Notes under the pieces: generated by a model
Databases searched by the model: none
Seen by the model: the letters and a program-made list of their open reading frames with translations, nothing else
Told to the model about the DNA's origin: nothing
Translations under genes and position numbers: made by a program
IMG/VR virus record: IMGVR_UViG_3300044633_000631
Span: 1 to 64,000 of that record
Origin: a virus
Direction: 5' to 3' (one strand)
Length of the DNA: 64,000 nt
Shown here: positions 9,301 to 16,059 of the stretch, one piece after another
Numbering within the stretch: the first letter of the stretch is position 1
Layout of the letters: every line of letters starts with the position of its first letter

Positions 9301-11605
9301 TTCCAAAAAGTTTTTCAATGAATCTAAGACCTTGAAGAAGTCTATTGTAAACGCCAGCTGTGTCAAAAGCTTCATTAATAGAGCTTAAAGTACTTTTAAT
9401 TGTAACAAATGCTTGGTATAGAGTCTTAGCTAATACTTTTAGGATTGTACCAGTGCCTTGCAAACTCTTAAATACTTTACCAATATTCTTAGCAAAAGTG
9501 TCACTCTCAAATTTAATTACTAATTCATTTTGTAAAGATCTAAAGTAACTCTTAATTCCAGCTAAAGCTTTATTGGTGTCTTGTGTTACACCGCTAAACA
9601 TTTTTGCAAACTTAGTTGTTACACCAAATTTATTAAATGCTTTTTGAATCTTATCAAATACTATAATTGATTTGTTATAAAATTCGTCTAATTGTATAAC
9701 AACAATATTAAATACTTTTCTAAAAGATAACGAAGGGCCTTTCATTTGGAATAGAGAAGCAAAACTATCTCTTAAACGCCCAGTAATAGTTTGTGAACGA
9801 TTTGTAATGTAATCTAAGAAAGACCAGTCAGTCAATTCTTTTGTTTTATCAGAAAGATAGTTAAAGCCTTCTGATAATTTAGAAGCAATAAAATAGAATA
9901 TATCATTTAATATTTTAGCAACTTTTCTATTATCAGAGGATCTGGCAATAAAACTGCTAAACAAATCGCTTACTACAAGGCCTTTTGCAATTCTAGAAAA
10001 CATACTAGAAAGCGCATCAAAAAGATACACTCCCATTCTACCAATAACACGAGGAATTTCTGCACGAAAGTCAAGAATATCTGACATATATGTTTTTAAG
10101 AGATATCCTGTTTTCTTTGCAATTAAAACTTCCCCAAGCATTTGAGGTAACATTGCAAATACAGATTTTAAATTCTCTTTAAGTACTCTACCGCTTGAAA
10201 GCATTCTAGAGCCTAATACACTCAGTTGTGATTTATACACAAGGAAGGTATTTTTAAATGCTGTAATAATCATAGGAGAGTCATCTACAGACCAAATACC
10301 CTTACCTACACCTCTTTTACCAAGTGTACGTAATACAGCACCATATGCTTCATATGAGCGTACTGCAGTTTTAATATATGCATCAAAGATATATTTGGCT
10401 TCGCCAATCTCTTTCTTAACAAAAGTTGAAATGCCTAATGCGCCAAGTAATAATTTAACTTTTAAGACAATTTTCTCAAAACCAAAAATGATTGGTTCTG
10501 CAAAATCTTTCATTCTCTCTTTTATGTTAGTTATTACTCTACCAAAATTGACACCCATTTCAAAAGCATTTTTAGAAACTTCACTTAATGCATGAATAGC
10601 ATCTGAAAGAAATTCCCCAAAGAAGTCTGATAATCCTAACCCTTTTTCAAATTCAGATGCAATAGACTTAATCATTTCGCCTAATTTACTAACACCCTGC
10701 GCCATTGTAGGTTTCATTACAGCAAATTCTTTATTAATTTGCTTAGCTTGATCTAACAAGGCTTTCATTACAACTGCTGTTGTTACTTGTCCTGTGGAGG
10801 CTAATTCTCTTAGTTTACCTAAACTCACATCTAAATTATCAGCGATAGCCTTAGCAATACGAGGAGTTTGTTCCATCACTGAATTTAACTCTTCACCGCG
10901 TAATGCACCAGCAGATAATCCTTGGTTTAATTGGAATAGTGCAGCATTAGCACTATCAGTAGATGCACCAGACACTGCTACAGCTTTCTGAATAGTTTCA
11001 GTAACACCTAGTAAAGTCTCCATAGAGACTCTAGTGTCTTTCATTGCTCTGCCAAAGCCTGTAAATACAGTAGTTGTCGATGCGTATAGCGTTCTTGTAC
11101 GCAATGCTACATCATTAAGGCTAAGCATCGTTGCTGCAAGTTGTTCAGAACGTCCTACAACATTAGCAATTTGGTTTTCTAAATCTTGAAAATCAGAAGA
11201 CACTTTAGTGAGTCCTGCAAAGGCTCCGCCAAACGCAACTGCACCAAATGCAGCTTTTAAATTACCAGCAAGACCTACTGCGAGATCATTAATACTTCTT
11301 AATGAATCACCAGTTTTATCTAAAGATTTGTTTACTTTTAAATCACTTGATTTATTTAAAAATGAACCAGTAAATGTTTTATCTGTCTTAGTTAACGTAT
11401 CTTTAAAATTACTAGATTCTTTATTTAATTTACTAATACTTTCTGTAGGCTTTTTACCAATTTCTTTTGATAAAGAACCTTCAGTTAGCGCTTTTTCTAT
11501 ATTATTTGTGTTCTGAGATATCTTGGCCAGAGATCTTGCTAAAGCATCAATACTACCCTGTGCCTTGTCAACTTTAGCCTCGATATCAATTACGATACCT
11601 GTCAT
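1..11605 (-). CDS. tail tape measure protein with lytic transglycosylase domain (3' end outside window)
   Basis: One reading frame stays in phase from the ATG at 11605 to the left edge at the places I checked, giving at least 3868 residues. Residues about 140-290 carry the conserved N-terminal tape-measure domain (GALRGEELNSVMEQTPRIAK and the following helix). Around residues 3060-3160 is an SLT lytic transglycosylase domain: catalytic Glu of ESRLKKD at about residue 3073, then GAIGVMQLVP, then AGGYNVG. The C-terminal part has Trp-containing repeats (GIFDGWDAKAGGIKGTL) and then 35-residue repeats. Tape-measure proteins set tail length and leave with the DNA; the SLT domain would open peptidoglycan during entry. 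It follows the tail chaperone and gp10-like genes, as in lambda-like phages. Using the usual ~0.15 nm per residue, the tail would exceed about 0.5 micrometre. I did not check every codon for a frameshift. Confidence 0.93.
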   Translation of the reverse strand, partial: MTGIVIDIEAKVDKAQGSIDALARSLAKISQNTNNIEKALTEGSLSKEIGKKPTESISKLNKESSNFKDTLTKTDKTFTGSFLNKSSDLKVNKSLDKTGDSLRSINDLAVGLAGNLKAAFGAVAFGGAFAGLTKVSSDFQDLENQIANVVGRSEQLAATMLSLNDVALRTRTLYASTTTVFTGFGRAMKDTRVSMETLLGVTETIQKAVAVSGASTDSANAALFQLNQGLSAGALRGEELNSVMEQTPRIAKAIADNLDVSLGKLRELASTGQVTTAVVMKALLDQAKQINKEFAVMKPTMAQGVSKLGEMIKSIASEFEKGLGLSDFFGEFLSDAIHALSEVSKNAFEMGVNFGRVITNIKERMKDFAEPIIFGFEKIVLKVKLLLGALGISTFVKKEIGEAKYIFDAYIKTAVRSYEAYGAVLRTLGKRGVGKGIWSVDDSPMIITAFKNTFLVYKSQLSVLGSRMLSSGRVLKENLKSVFAMLPQMLGEVLIAKKTGYLLKTYMSDILDFRAEIPRVIGRMGVYLFDALSSMFSRIAKGLVVSDLFSSFIARSSDNRKVAKILNDIFYFIASKLSEGFNYLSDKTKELTDWSFLDYITNRSQTITGRLRDSFASLFQMKGPSLSFRKVFNIVVIQLDEFYNKSIIVFDKIQKAFNKFGVTTKFAKMFSGVTQDTNKALAGIKSYFRSLQNELVIKFESDTFAKNIGKVFKSLQGTGTILKVLAKTLYQAFVTIKSTLSSINEAFDTAGVYNRLLQGLRFIEKLFGNFIKGIRGKLKDLESSTNISFSAKDLAKSINKLFDGIENQTNKLEKAFGAISKFGENVIEVFFKIYDAVIGNSWWTDTIDSIISTVRSLKNNTDGGLKQFAGNTIRVFQAIYEVVISIFKRISTVDISSNLQKMLEAVKTISPMAANVLSSIGDGVVSSFRKIRSIVADTLRSDFVISISTGNFRKSIEIAKDFAKNLFDGLPEELKHSLTAFANVFGLAFVSLLLPENRITSMLGGLFLRAAIAAGLAFANVFADVRFGVSFSVEAGKVAGKVAGTVLLGILADLPAIISNLLGFIGGAVEGFLKSIPIVGTVASMVYGILDLFQFSTAGGLIGALLFGGPALKMLSTLGIFEKQISRIFKVTGSIGSFFGGTMANTAVAGHNMTRLMTNPAHVGMGPPLPPGVGYQSRPQTAMSRASSSFFSSGNVVSSSAMVALVADQLGMFDQVFYDSPLGHAYMQGGLIALALMGPSGIDAIRSKIIYPVMRELSMLFPEGTIRGNLVRMFGMLGSMVRDPSILANLFAGMRERFASAFTGTGTGTFFSRLLFGPTGIPATSLGAFYNSIESAYNYATTRFAAVSPLLASAFGHPIVKWIMLAVAALGALTFSNMSSADTMTPSLNGETFYRGIQEAPQGPPTDLINKPRAETVKPYHRIPVPSFREMTGRGTGHTVLQKIADEVGYGYDRLSLSITNGLKNLIQNISDILPTSLKGMWDSLTPSQVAIGGIALLAGALTALYKPLINLQLALSPITLFRAALAALGNQLLAFQGIAATSGLKSVGLNMKSYTGLYVSALWDTMRQASPILDKLASKIGGSSIVKNLGANISKYSSELKQGMSDRTMAEAVAADLRNRKRTYKEERTSRFDRFRSAFEPNPSKGPETKGQTAVRGFARFLQESSAPITSGAGTVLQQGFQKFPNLTKVFDTVKEKGEILARTSPDKFVPRLKLYTAELYAMARATAILRETMGGKFVSLWLAEVAGAMGGLTGLTNRITLMTKALALMVNTLKFISTWRAAIVSVGAAVLFRIPFLESTDEFKKAGERGRKAFMGSFELGGSHVDVAATLFGGLIPAIAAGVVGVQRSRFNAAKELANNVLDTKISQGLTPANVDRSLYTSNAAIKKQLLQKDLEAQYAGMTPADRRKDFNRMGSYGGLPMNQASYMQYYMANPNRALLGAKGALTKGIAGAGATATTLVAAGAAGAYVGNKIGGETGAGIGAGLAMMFSSMVIPKITSFFITIAKFIPRLFLGFNIFALTGGILAMYLMGSNGTLMGALDDIYEKVKKILGIHSAAKDKKTGLLKSEADTATQYGISLKYDARLIDESNIEDPQIFERYTKAQETFKSSMEALKNAEDKGGSGDKSALQKDAEKAAEVLNKKAAEAMRASRFNMQKTVDLFKNFTVERSTRLDEVFGGADSLSLPTRKGSKASGTISAREMTMSTAYLTPEQDAVKARIFELKAMADEAVKLGELPGLDENFKMSLAVASNDVYKYTTKINEDLSSMSMQNLLGSPDLKVDISYFEKSVDALGKFVSRAKEIAKALADEQIYTNLVSSLVGNLKDANVSITANDILPESENNAAISRLQQLGLEAKRLKDHLDHTFSTKDRNATLSTLRAVEREAKLAQEMAADTATIGPVALAKNIEKLGIRGVEALRFVNEKATLDIKQATYGQMMTTSPERISRALVGNDLRTNVQRGVQSPPRDLNIKEVNAPEQVPFKSVNPAFIKTPSIYDIPALNMLGAPNKFSLLPKATTRDLSSFLPPALKEPLIIPIDDKVTAESLNRFALKVVAARANIEATLTKPEDKPNPFLKDTAEWIKVERENATAADNYNKRLEERKYDLENIDLWMVQLAADTKRFQDTDPFAKALQGLKDIETSGINYQQVFKDFGRADADKAATNIARLKNAIQDLRDGKYKIAGGDPQGLINNYEDELARAEAAIAHREIQFPEFGLDAPRKFRAVSVDLLKEIDSVDKQIFNLNSDIKLAGNDTGKIKTLSIELAKAEKRREEIKAGFADLTSKTSTVNEVFGSNMSTALMAGLPSKLWAQLSGTATQYKTALEEAMKESDMTSSTEALATSFENLKSHTSFLGFFVDMKTRLKETITDGFTSSFEKIKSGLPDLNINASQYAALPTTQKVELKNRADTIYFAEALQKMDSMSGEMYNFATDKLKGGMPIKDILSGMESRFGKEFANLNIAGKLTPPQSFSEMLLTAGADIKSGASEFRGAVTDLIAGKPATGGTAESPQTAIPQSELAPMPKASSMAVPEGFSAKELNNSTYDAIFKEAATKYNVDWIALKALGIVESRLKKDAVSDKGAIGVMQLVPRWHKLNDYTDARENIFAGAKYYKSGLKRNNEDLAMTAGGYNVGFGNSYNNTETQNQISRFRDVYGYLKGAPVADTSAPVTKVDGTLNTVALKANTVKDEMASAFQLWIETYKIAANNQETLNTANADLVKAGGALGRETQKTLITEAGFTEDAFLGMNTELKNYALTVAGKINQLKADIDAAIKAGKPTEQFLQDRLNASAGVEGTNKGLAANTMPTTLKEMDAFRKASTGNITAFLREYSGLSAENIDLMTEEDKVKTGILVHQQADLEYQMAVDAKAGKSTVDTAGKILSLGDDIKDMGDKSEVAAASIRAARDAGKAFSSTLTTGFTDAFKGLLRGEKDSGQNAFQTFASKLKQNLIDSTINSFSTGVTNSLGFGKGGAVENMASGLGEGIFKMFDKGINSIPGVTTASAATSNFSKSVGSFFKNDVGNFFGFAEGGPIVGPGTGTSDSIMAKLSNGEFVINAKSTAKYGNLINAINNDKLPKFALGGMVNKIANAETRSPLFSNIPVLEKPTQTNVTIDTEILDTSAFKLNKSATDLSDSAAKGSSLWDKLATISGSGGGSSPLSGLTDSFTKSFNGIFDGWDAKAGGIKGTLTGWGDSITGIFDGWDAKAGGIKGTLTKFVTSIGTDIGGIFEGWEPSAGGIKGTLASAWETVSSKISSIFTIDNLIGVAKIPLTPFIWAYDKIKETDFSSMKDSFSINNLISIAKLPLTPFIWAYDKIKETDFSSMKDSFSINNLISIAKLPLTPFIWAYDKIKETDFSSMKDSFNID
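472..590. repeat. 72-bp repeat inside the tape-measure gene
   Basis: Two strongly similar units start near 479 and 551 (shared agctttagcatcccatccat), with a diverged third unit near 390-420. Each codes about 24 residues of the form GIFDGW-x-AGGIKGTL. They lie just N-terminal in the protein to the 35-residue repeats and are typical Trp-containing tape-measure repeats. Confidence 0.75.
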
Positions 11606-11618
11606 TTGTTTTCTCCAT

Positions 11619-11662
11619 AAAAAACCCCTCCACTAATACCATAAAGGTAATAATAAAGGGGT
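11619..11662 (-). terminator. hairpin with T-run upstream of the tape-measure gene
   Basis: On the minus strand ACCCCT (11662-11657) pairs with AGGGGT (11629-11624), with further partial pairing inside, followed by six T residues (11624-11619). It lies between the gp10-like gene (end 11667) and the tape-measure ATG (11605), so it could reduce transcription into the tape measure compared with the abundant tail-tube and capsid genes. Confidence 0.72.
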
Positions 11663-11666
11663 GTTA

Positions 11667-11960
11667 TTAATTAGGTGTTACGATAACACCATTCGCGTTA
11701 ACGTTTCCATTAGCTAACAAAGTTCTCTCAATAAAATGAGAAGGTGCTTGTTTACTTGAGCCAGCATTCAACTCCTCTATATATTCAACTTCATTAACTA
11801 TTTTTCCATCTTGAAGTTTCCAACCATCACGTGCTCTTCCCGTGTCTACTGGAGTTGCTTCTTTTAACGCTTCTATTAATTTTAAAGATTCACGCTCTAA
11901 GATAGTTTTAGATCTTTTTGCTAGTTCGGCTCTAAAATCAAGATTTATTTTTACAGTCAT
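11667..11960 (-). CDS. HK97 gp10-like tail/neck protein
   Basis: 97 residues. The centre (EATPVDTGRARDGW, then VEYIEELNAGSSKQAPSHF) matches the HK97 gp10-like family pattern of small head-tail or tail-completion proteins: a TPVDTGR turn, then a Y-x-x-x-LN-x-GSSKQAP segment. It overlaps the preceding chaperone extension by 4 nt (ATGA) and sits directly before the tape measure. Family membership is from motif reading; the exact role (tail completion or minor tail protein) is inferred from position. Confidence 0.72.
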   Translation of the reverse strand: MTVKINLDFRAELAKRSKTILERESLKLIEALKEATPVDTGRARDGWKLQDGKIVNEVEYIEELNAGSSKQAPSHFIERTLLANGNVNANGVIVTPN

Positions 11961-12307
11961 AATTTAAGAGTCTCCCCACCAACTGCTCCAGCTATTTTCT
12001 GGAAGAATCCAGAACGTTTAAAGTTACTAGGGCTGAGTGCATTATCTTGTCTATCTTCTGATTTACTATTATAAATTGCATCCAATGAAGAAAACAAATT
12101 CCAAGGCTTCTCTTTAACGCCCTGTGCTTGTATTAATTTAGCCGCTCTATCATCTGCCCTCCATTCATATGGCCTACGCTCAAAGTAGTTAAGCCACCCT
12201 AAGAATTCATCATAAGGCATTTCATCTACCATTTTATACACAGGCATCTTTAAATGAAAAGCTATTTCATAGATAGGTAAATCATTATCACTTAGTTTTA
12301 CTTTCCC
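11957..12307 (-). CDS. tail assembly chaperone, frameshift (T-like) extension
   Basis: This is the -1 frame continuation of the upstream chaperone. Shifting back one base at GGGAAAG gives an uninterrupted frame (KVKLSDNDLPIYEIAFHLKM...) into a domain beginning MPVYKMVDEMPYDEFLGWL and containing RPYEWRADDRAAKLI. The W-x-x-Y-F...AD-RAA pattern is typical of the second half of tail chaperones in siphoviruses. The ATG at 12247 has no good ribosome site, which favours a fused product over independent translation. By analogy with lambda G/GT, the fusion would be a minor product that recruits tube protein to the tape measure. It overlaps the next gene by ATGA. Confidence 0.85.
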   Translation of the reverse strand, partial: GKVKLSDNDLPIYEIAFHLKMPVYKMVDEMPYDEFLGWLNYFERRPYEWRADDRAAKLIQAQGVKEKPWNLFSSLDAIYNSKSEDRQDNALSPSNFKRSGFFQKIAGAVGGETLKL

Positions 12308-12615
12308 GCGTCAGAGCCTTGACCTAGGCCTGAATACTTCATAATTTCATTAGATAATTTAGACAATTCATCCATCGGGAAATTATCGAATTCTGAATCA
12401 TCAAGGTCCGAACCGCCTTCAACAGCAGAACGAATAACAGTCTTTAAGAGTTCTAAACCAGCTGAATCATCTTTTTCGATATTAGCAGCTTTAGACTGAA
12501 TTTCTAGCACTTCTGCAACAGTAAGCTTAGAAATCTTAACATCACTGTTTAAGAATTTAACTGTTTTGGTCATACGTTGGCCAACTAAGTTTTTGATACC
12601 TTTTGCTTCTGACAT
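12298..12615 (-). CDS. tail assembly chaperone (G-like, zero-frame product)
   Basis: 105 residues from the ATG at 12615 (MSEAKG), preferred because AAGGTAAGTAAT provides a ribosome site; an in-frame ATG at 12645 is possible. The acidic, mostly helical sequence (KISKLTVAEVLEIQSKAA, then FDNFPMDELSKLSNEIMK) looks like other tail chaperone N-terminal domains. Its last sense codons form the GGGAAAG slippery site. Position after the tail tube gene and before the tape measure is the standard place for this gene. Confidence 0.85.
   Translation of the reverse strand: MSEAKGIKNLVGQRMTKTVKFLNSDVKISKLTVAEVLEIQSKAANIEKDDSAGLELLKTVIRSAVEGGSDLDDSEFDNFPMDELSKLSNEIMKYSGLGQGSDAGK
12301..12307 (-). promoter_or_regulatory. 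programmed -1 ribosomal frameshift site (GGGAAAG)
   Basis: In the zero frame the message reads GCG GGA AAG TAA. The heptamer G GGA AAG is a canonical X-XXY-YYZ slippery sequence and is the one used in the lambda G-T gene. It lies directly before the zero-frame stop (12298-12300), and the -1 frame is then open to 11957 and codes the expected second chaperone domain. Confidence 0.9.
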
Positions 12616-12616
12616 A

Positions 12617-12832
12617 TTACTTACCTTGATTAATTTTGCGTTCATCTAGTTGTGCTCGCATTTGATGTAAAATTGAAAGTGCTTCGAAAGCTTCAGTCTT
12701 CTTGTCTGGAGATAACGAAGCATCTTTTGTTCTTTCGAATGTTTTATTAATACTAATATCGATGCTTTTGAGCATATGTTTGACAGTGATGCCAATAACA
12801 TACTCCAAGCTGAATGGTTTATCCTGAGCCAT
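12617..12832 (-). CDS. small protein between tail tube and tail chaperone
   Basis: 71 residues from the ATG at 12832 (MAQDKPFSLEYVIG), which has AGGAAT in front; the upstream ATG at 12859 lacks this. Mostly helical and charged, with no motif I recognise. Position suggests an accessory tail-assembly protein, but nothing in the sequence proves it. Confidence 0.7.
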   Translation of the reverse strand: MAQDKPFSLEYVIGITVKHMLKSIDISINKTFERTKDASLSPDKKTEAFEALSILHQMRAQLDERKINQGK

Positions 12833-12893
12833 TTTTATTCCTAATGTTATATAAAGCAAGGGAGCGCTAACTCCCTTGCATAATTAATATCGC

Positions 12894-13529
12894 TTACGCG
12901 GCAGCGCCTACAGTGTATGCACCGCGAATATCAGATTGTACTGTGATTGTCAATTTAGCAGACAATGCATCAGTCAAACTTGGAGTTACTTCTAACGCTT
13001 CAAATTTACCTAAGAAGTAGTAAGAAGAGTTACCTACTGAACCAATAGAGTTGTCATCACCGGTAGCGTTAGCAACTGATAAGTAACCTTCTGGTTCTAA
13101 TGCTAATAAAGAGAATCTGAATAGATAAATATTACCATCATTAATATATATTTTTGATTTAGCAAAGGTACCAGCAGTAGCGCCTTCAATAGATAAAAAT
13201 GAATCAGCCCATAAGCCTGGAACATAGTTCAAGGTGATTTCCATTGTAGGAGAGTCTGCTTGACCTTGAATTTGTTTAGAAGTTTTAGCACCATATTCAG
13301 GTACTTTAACGACGTTAGCTGGTGTACCAATAGCTGGAAATTCTTTGATGTGCGTAATGCGAATAAATTGACCTGCAGCAGGTGTACCAACATCAGTAGG
13401 TCCGGCTTCTGTGGCAAAATGTGTAACTGGGCCATCAACAATAGCTGTAAGGTTTGCGGTAGTTTTTGCCATAGAACTCACAGACAAATCTGTGAACATT
13501 GCAGCGCCAATAGAAGAAATGTGTGCCAT
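12894..13529 (-). CDS. major tail tube protein
   Basis: 211 residues, rich in Thr, Ala, Gly and Ser, with alternating beta segments. The central stretch (ITHIKEFPAIGTPANVVKVPEYG, followed by KTSKQIQGQADSPTMEITLNYVP) is characteristic of siphovirus tail tube proteins: a P-x-Y-G loop, then Q-x-x-D-x-P-x-x-x-x-x-L-x-Y. It sits between the tail-terminator-like gene and the tail chaperone, the usual place for the tube gene. High expression is expected. No C-terminal Ig-like domain is visible. Confidence 0.85.
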   Translation of the reverse strand: MAHISSIGAAMFTDLSVSSMAKTTANLTAIVDGPVTHFATEAGPTDVGTPAAGQFIRITHIKEFPAIGTPANVVKVPEYGAKTSKQIQGQADSPTMEITLNYVPGLWADSFLSIEGATAGTFAKSKIYINDGNIYLFRFSLLALEPEGYLSVANATGDDNSIGSVGNSSYYFLGKFEALEVTPSLTDALSAKLTITVQSDIRGAYTVGAAA

Positions 13530-13547
13530 TTTTTAATTCCTTTAAAT

Positions 13548-13958
13548 TTAAGTAGAACTTCCGAAGAAGTTGAAAGTAATTGTGTAGGTACTTTTGTGAA
13601 TAACTGGTAAAGCTTTATCAGGGCCTACATGCGTAAGACTGCTTATACCAAATTGTGTAACGCCAGAACCTGTAGTCTTAGATTTGTTTACTAAGTATTT
13701 ATCTAAGACATCTGCTATTACCATAGCACGTCTTGTGCCAGAGCCTGCAGCTATAAAAATATCAATTATGAGAATGCCTGCTAATGAGTATCTATTTATA
13801 GGTTTTCCACTAGGTATCACTGATACACGAATAAATTCATCATTAGTAGTATTCATAACTACAAAATTTGTCGGGAATGTTTTTATATTTTCAGCTTTCC
13901 ATCCATTAGACGAAAATACTGAGTAAACGTCTTTTTCTAATAATTCATATTTGCCCAT
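13548..13958 (-). CDS. tail terminator-like protein
   Basis: 136 residues: a start helix, then beta strands ending in an aromatic strand (KSTYTITFNFFG). Size, fold pattern and location immediately before the tube gene fit the gpU/tail-terminator group, which caps the tail tube and joins it to the head. No catalytic motif is expected or seen. The call rests mainly on gene order and predicted strand pattern. Confidence 0.62.
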   Translation of the reverse strand: MGKYELLEKDVYSVFSSNGWKAENIKTFPTNFVVMNTTNDEFIRVSVIPSGKPINRYSLAGILIIDIFIAAGSGTRRAMVIADVLDKYLVNKSKTTGSGVTQFGISSLTHVGPDKALPVIHKSTYTITFNFFGSST

Positions 13959-13960
13959 AA

Positions 13961-14305
13961 TTATACCTCATGATAAAGTTCAACAACTGAAATATGATTG
14001 TTTGAAGTAATCACATTACCAAGATGCCATTTATCACTACCTATATACACATGGTCTGTCATCGAAAACGGCCCAACTTCTTTTGTTTTAAACATAATAG
14101 TCATCGTTTTCGCTTCTGTAGTTTTAGACGTTTTTGTAATAATTATTTTTGTCGTTATTGAAGGTATAGTCGTATCATTAACTTCACCAGTGCTAAAGTC
14201 AAATTCAGAATTAACTGTTTTTGTAAACACTGCTTCAATAGCCAAGTCCTTAGCTGCATTAAATGCTTTATTTAGCTGGACACCAATTAATGAATTATAA
14301 GCCAT
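13961..14305 (-). CDS. head closure/neck protein
   Basis: 114 residues with an N-terminal helix (LIGVQLNKAFNAAKDLAIEAVF), then beta strands (SITTKIIITKTS, TIMFKTKEVGPF) and an end pattern HVYIGSDKWHLGNV like head-closure (stopper) proteins. It overlaps the preceding connector by one base (TAATG) and is followed by the tail terminator gene. Role inferred from order and size. Confidence 0.6.
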   Translation of the reverse strand: MAYNSLIGVQLNKAFNAAKDLAIEAVFTKTVNSEFDFSTGEVNDTTIPSITTKIIITKTSKTTEAKTMTIMFKTKEVGPFSMTDHVYIGSDKWHLGNVITSNNHISVVELYHEV

Positions 14306-14787
14306 TAATTAGCCCTCCACCATGTTCTCTTACCACTATTCCGGAGTAATGGTTTGATGAGTGTCTTTGCAACCATGGGGATTTTATCCGCAGGTCTAAT
14401 CACACTAAGTTTAATGCCACTAAGTTCTAAATCTTTAATTAAGCCTGTATTGTCTAAGAGTCCGTCATTATTTAATAAATGATAAGCTAACTCATAAGTA
14501 GCTTTAATGACTCTTTGATCAACAACAGTAGAAACTAAAGAAACAAGTATACCAAGCTTAGGATCAAAATATTCACCATCTTTACGGGGATGAGCAAGTG
14601 ACTGAGCTGAATCTGTAGCTACTCCGATCCAATCCAATTCATCCAACATAAAAGTAGCAGTGCATAGGGCTTGTTCTTTCTGAAGAGCAGGAGCATCAGT
14701 CCATGCCGCTACATCTAGTCTGTTCTCAAAATAAGTACTGGCCTCAGTTACGGTAGCATTTGAATTAACACCTTTAACTAGTGCCAT
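14305..14787 (-). CDS. head-tail adaptor (DnaT-like connector family)
   Basis: 160 residues. The N-terminus (NATVTEASTYFENRLDVAAW) followed by KEQALCTATFMLDELDWIG matches the widespread phage adaptor family sometimes named 'DnaT-like ssDNA-binding': helix, Y-F-x-x-R, W, then K-x-x-A-L-x-x-A-T. These proteins sit under the portal in head-tail joining; the ssDNA-binding name comes from weak similarity. Directly after the capsid gene and before the closure protein. Confidence 0.72.
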   Translation of the reverse strand: MALVKGVNSNATVTEASTYFENRLDVAAWTDAPALQKEQALCTATFMLDELDWIGVATDSAQSLAHPRKDGEYFDPKLGILVSLVSTVVDQRVIKATYELAYHLLNNDGLLDNTGLIKDLELSGIKLSVIRPADKIPMVAKTLIKPLLRNSGKRTWWRAN

Positions 14788-14797
14788 AACCTACTCC

Positions 14798-16039
14798 TTA
14801 AGAATGGAATACAGGTAAGATACCTAATGATAATGCAGAAGCTGTTTTACGTGTCCATGTACCACGTGCGTTAGCAATAGTACCAGTTGCAGTCAATGCT
14901 TTAGAAGTACCGCTTTCAACAACACCCATGTAATTTGCATCAGATGGGAATTCAGTTTTAGCACCATTCCAATCGTAACCAGCAGGAGATAATACATAAC
15001 CCCAACGATTCCAAATAGAAGTTGTACCACCACCTTTGTATTTGTTAGCGTCACGGTAAACTTCAACTGAATCAGGAACCGTCAACTGTTCCATTGCAAT
15101 CGCACCTGGCAATACAATGAATGAAGTTTTCTTATTAGCAGCAAAAGTAGTTGCAGCACCAACGCCAGCACCAGTACGTAACATTGTTAATTCAGCAGCA
15201 GAAAGCGACTGAGCAGCACGTGTAGTGATTAGACGGAATTTACCATTGAAGATTGTGTTAAAGTTAATGTTACCATCAACAATAGTTGTTTCATCGACAA
15301 AGTTAGCTGAACGAAATGAAGCCATAGTTTCAGGAGATACAATTAAGTACGCCCATTCTGGTTCATAATCTTTAAATGCCATACCAAATGCATTTAAGAA
15401 ACCTTCAGCACGTGAAGCACCTTGATATGCATAGTTAGTAACCGCACCAGGAGCCACACCATTAGCAGTAACGATTTTCTCAGAACCAAGATCTACGTAG
15501 AAACCATATTTCTTATCTGTAGGATCGTTAGAGAATGTTTGACCGCCAAGACCGGTTGAACCTGAACCTGTAGCAGCACCGTTTAATGCTTCAGCTACAG
15601 CAACACCTTTCAATACAGAAAGAATAGCATTGTGTTCGTCTTGAGCGCGGGTTTCACCGAAGTCACGACCAATTTTAGCTAAGCCGTCTTGTTGTGTAAC
15701 AATTTGTTGCATGTTAACTTTTTCGGCACCGTGTGTACGCACAGTTTTAATATATGTGCTGTAGTCAGTGTCGTAATTGGTTTTGACGCCGTCTGCAGAT
15801 TCAGTTAATGACGCAACGTTAATAGTTGGGTTTAACGGTTTCATCCAACGCATTTGACCAATAAAGGTTTCTGTGCTAGTATCAATTTGTGGATTAGAAG
15901 AAGTAATACCTGTGCCAGATAATTTTCTTGCATTGGTATAAGCTTCATCGCTGTAAGCACCAATTGCTTCTTGTAATACATAGTTATTTGTTAAGCCAGC
16001 CTGCATACCTGTAGGCAAGGTACTTGTTGTAACGCCCAT
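14798..16039 (-). CDS. major capsid protein
   Basis: 413 residues, directly downstream of the scaffold. It has the features of an HK97-fold capsid protein: a helical N-arm (LTNNYVLQEAIGAYSDEAYTNARKL), a long E-loop-like region, a Gly/Ala-rich middle, and a C-terminal beta region with an aromatic run (IWNRWGYVLSPAGYDW). Start MGVTTSTLPTG at 16039 is preceded by AAGGAAAATTAAA. It would form the capsid shell. Confidence 0.88.
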   Translation of the reverse strand: MGVTTSTLPTGMQAGLTNNYVLQEAIGAYSDEAYTNARKLSGTGITSSNPQIDTSTETFIGQMRWMKPLNPTINVASLTESADGVKTNYDTDYSTYIKTVRTHGAEKVNMQQIVTQQDGLAKIGRDFGETRAQDEHNAILSVLKGVAVAEALNGAATGSGSTGLGGQTFSNDPTDKKYGFYVDLGSEKIVTANGVAPGAVTNYAYQGASRAEGFLNAFGMAFKDYEPEWAYLIVSPETMASFRSANFVDETTIVDGNINFNTIFNGKFRLITTRAAQSLSAAELTMLRTGAGVGAATTFAANKKTSFIVLPGAIAMEQLTVPDSVEVYRDANKYKGGGTTSIWNRWGYVLSPAGYDWNGAKTEFPSDANYMGVVESGTSKALTATGTIANARGTWTRKTASALSLGILPVFHS

Positions 16040-16059
16040 TTTAATTTTCCTTAAAGTAT

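Noticed and set aside
1-11600. Many open frames on the plus strand of this region (for example 45-776 and 8352-8969).
   Set aside because: They are mirrors of the continuous minus-strand tape-measure gene; products are low-complexity (Pro/Ala/Ile-rich) and lack ribosome sites.
13260-14300. Plus-strand frames at 13260-13610, 13684-13926 and 13998-14300.
   Set aside because: They lie opposite well-supported tail and connector genes and show no motif or ribosome site.
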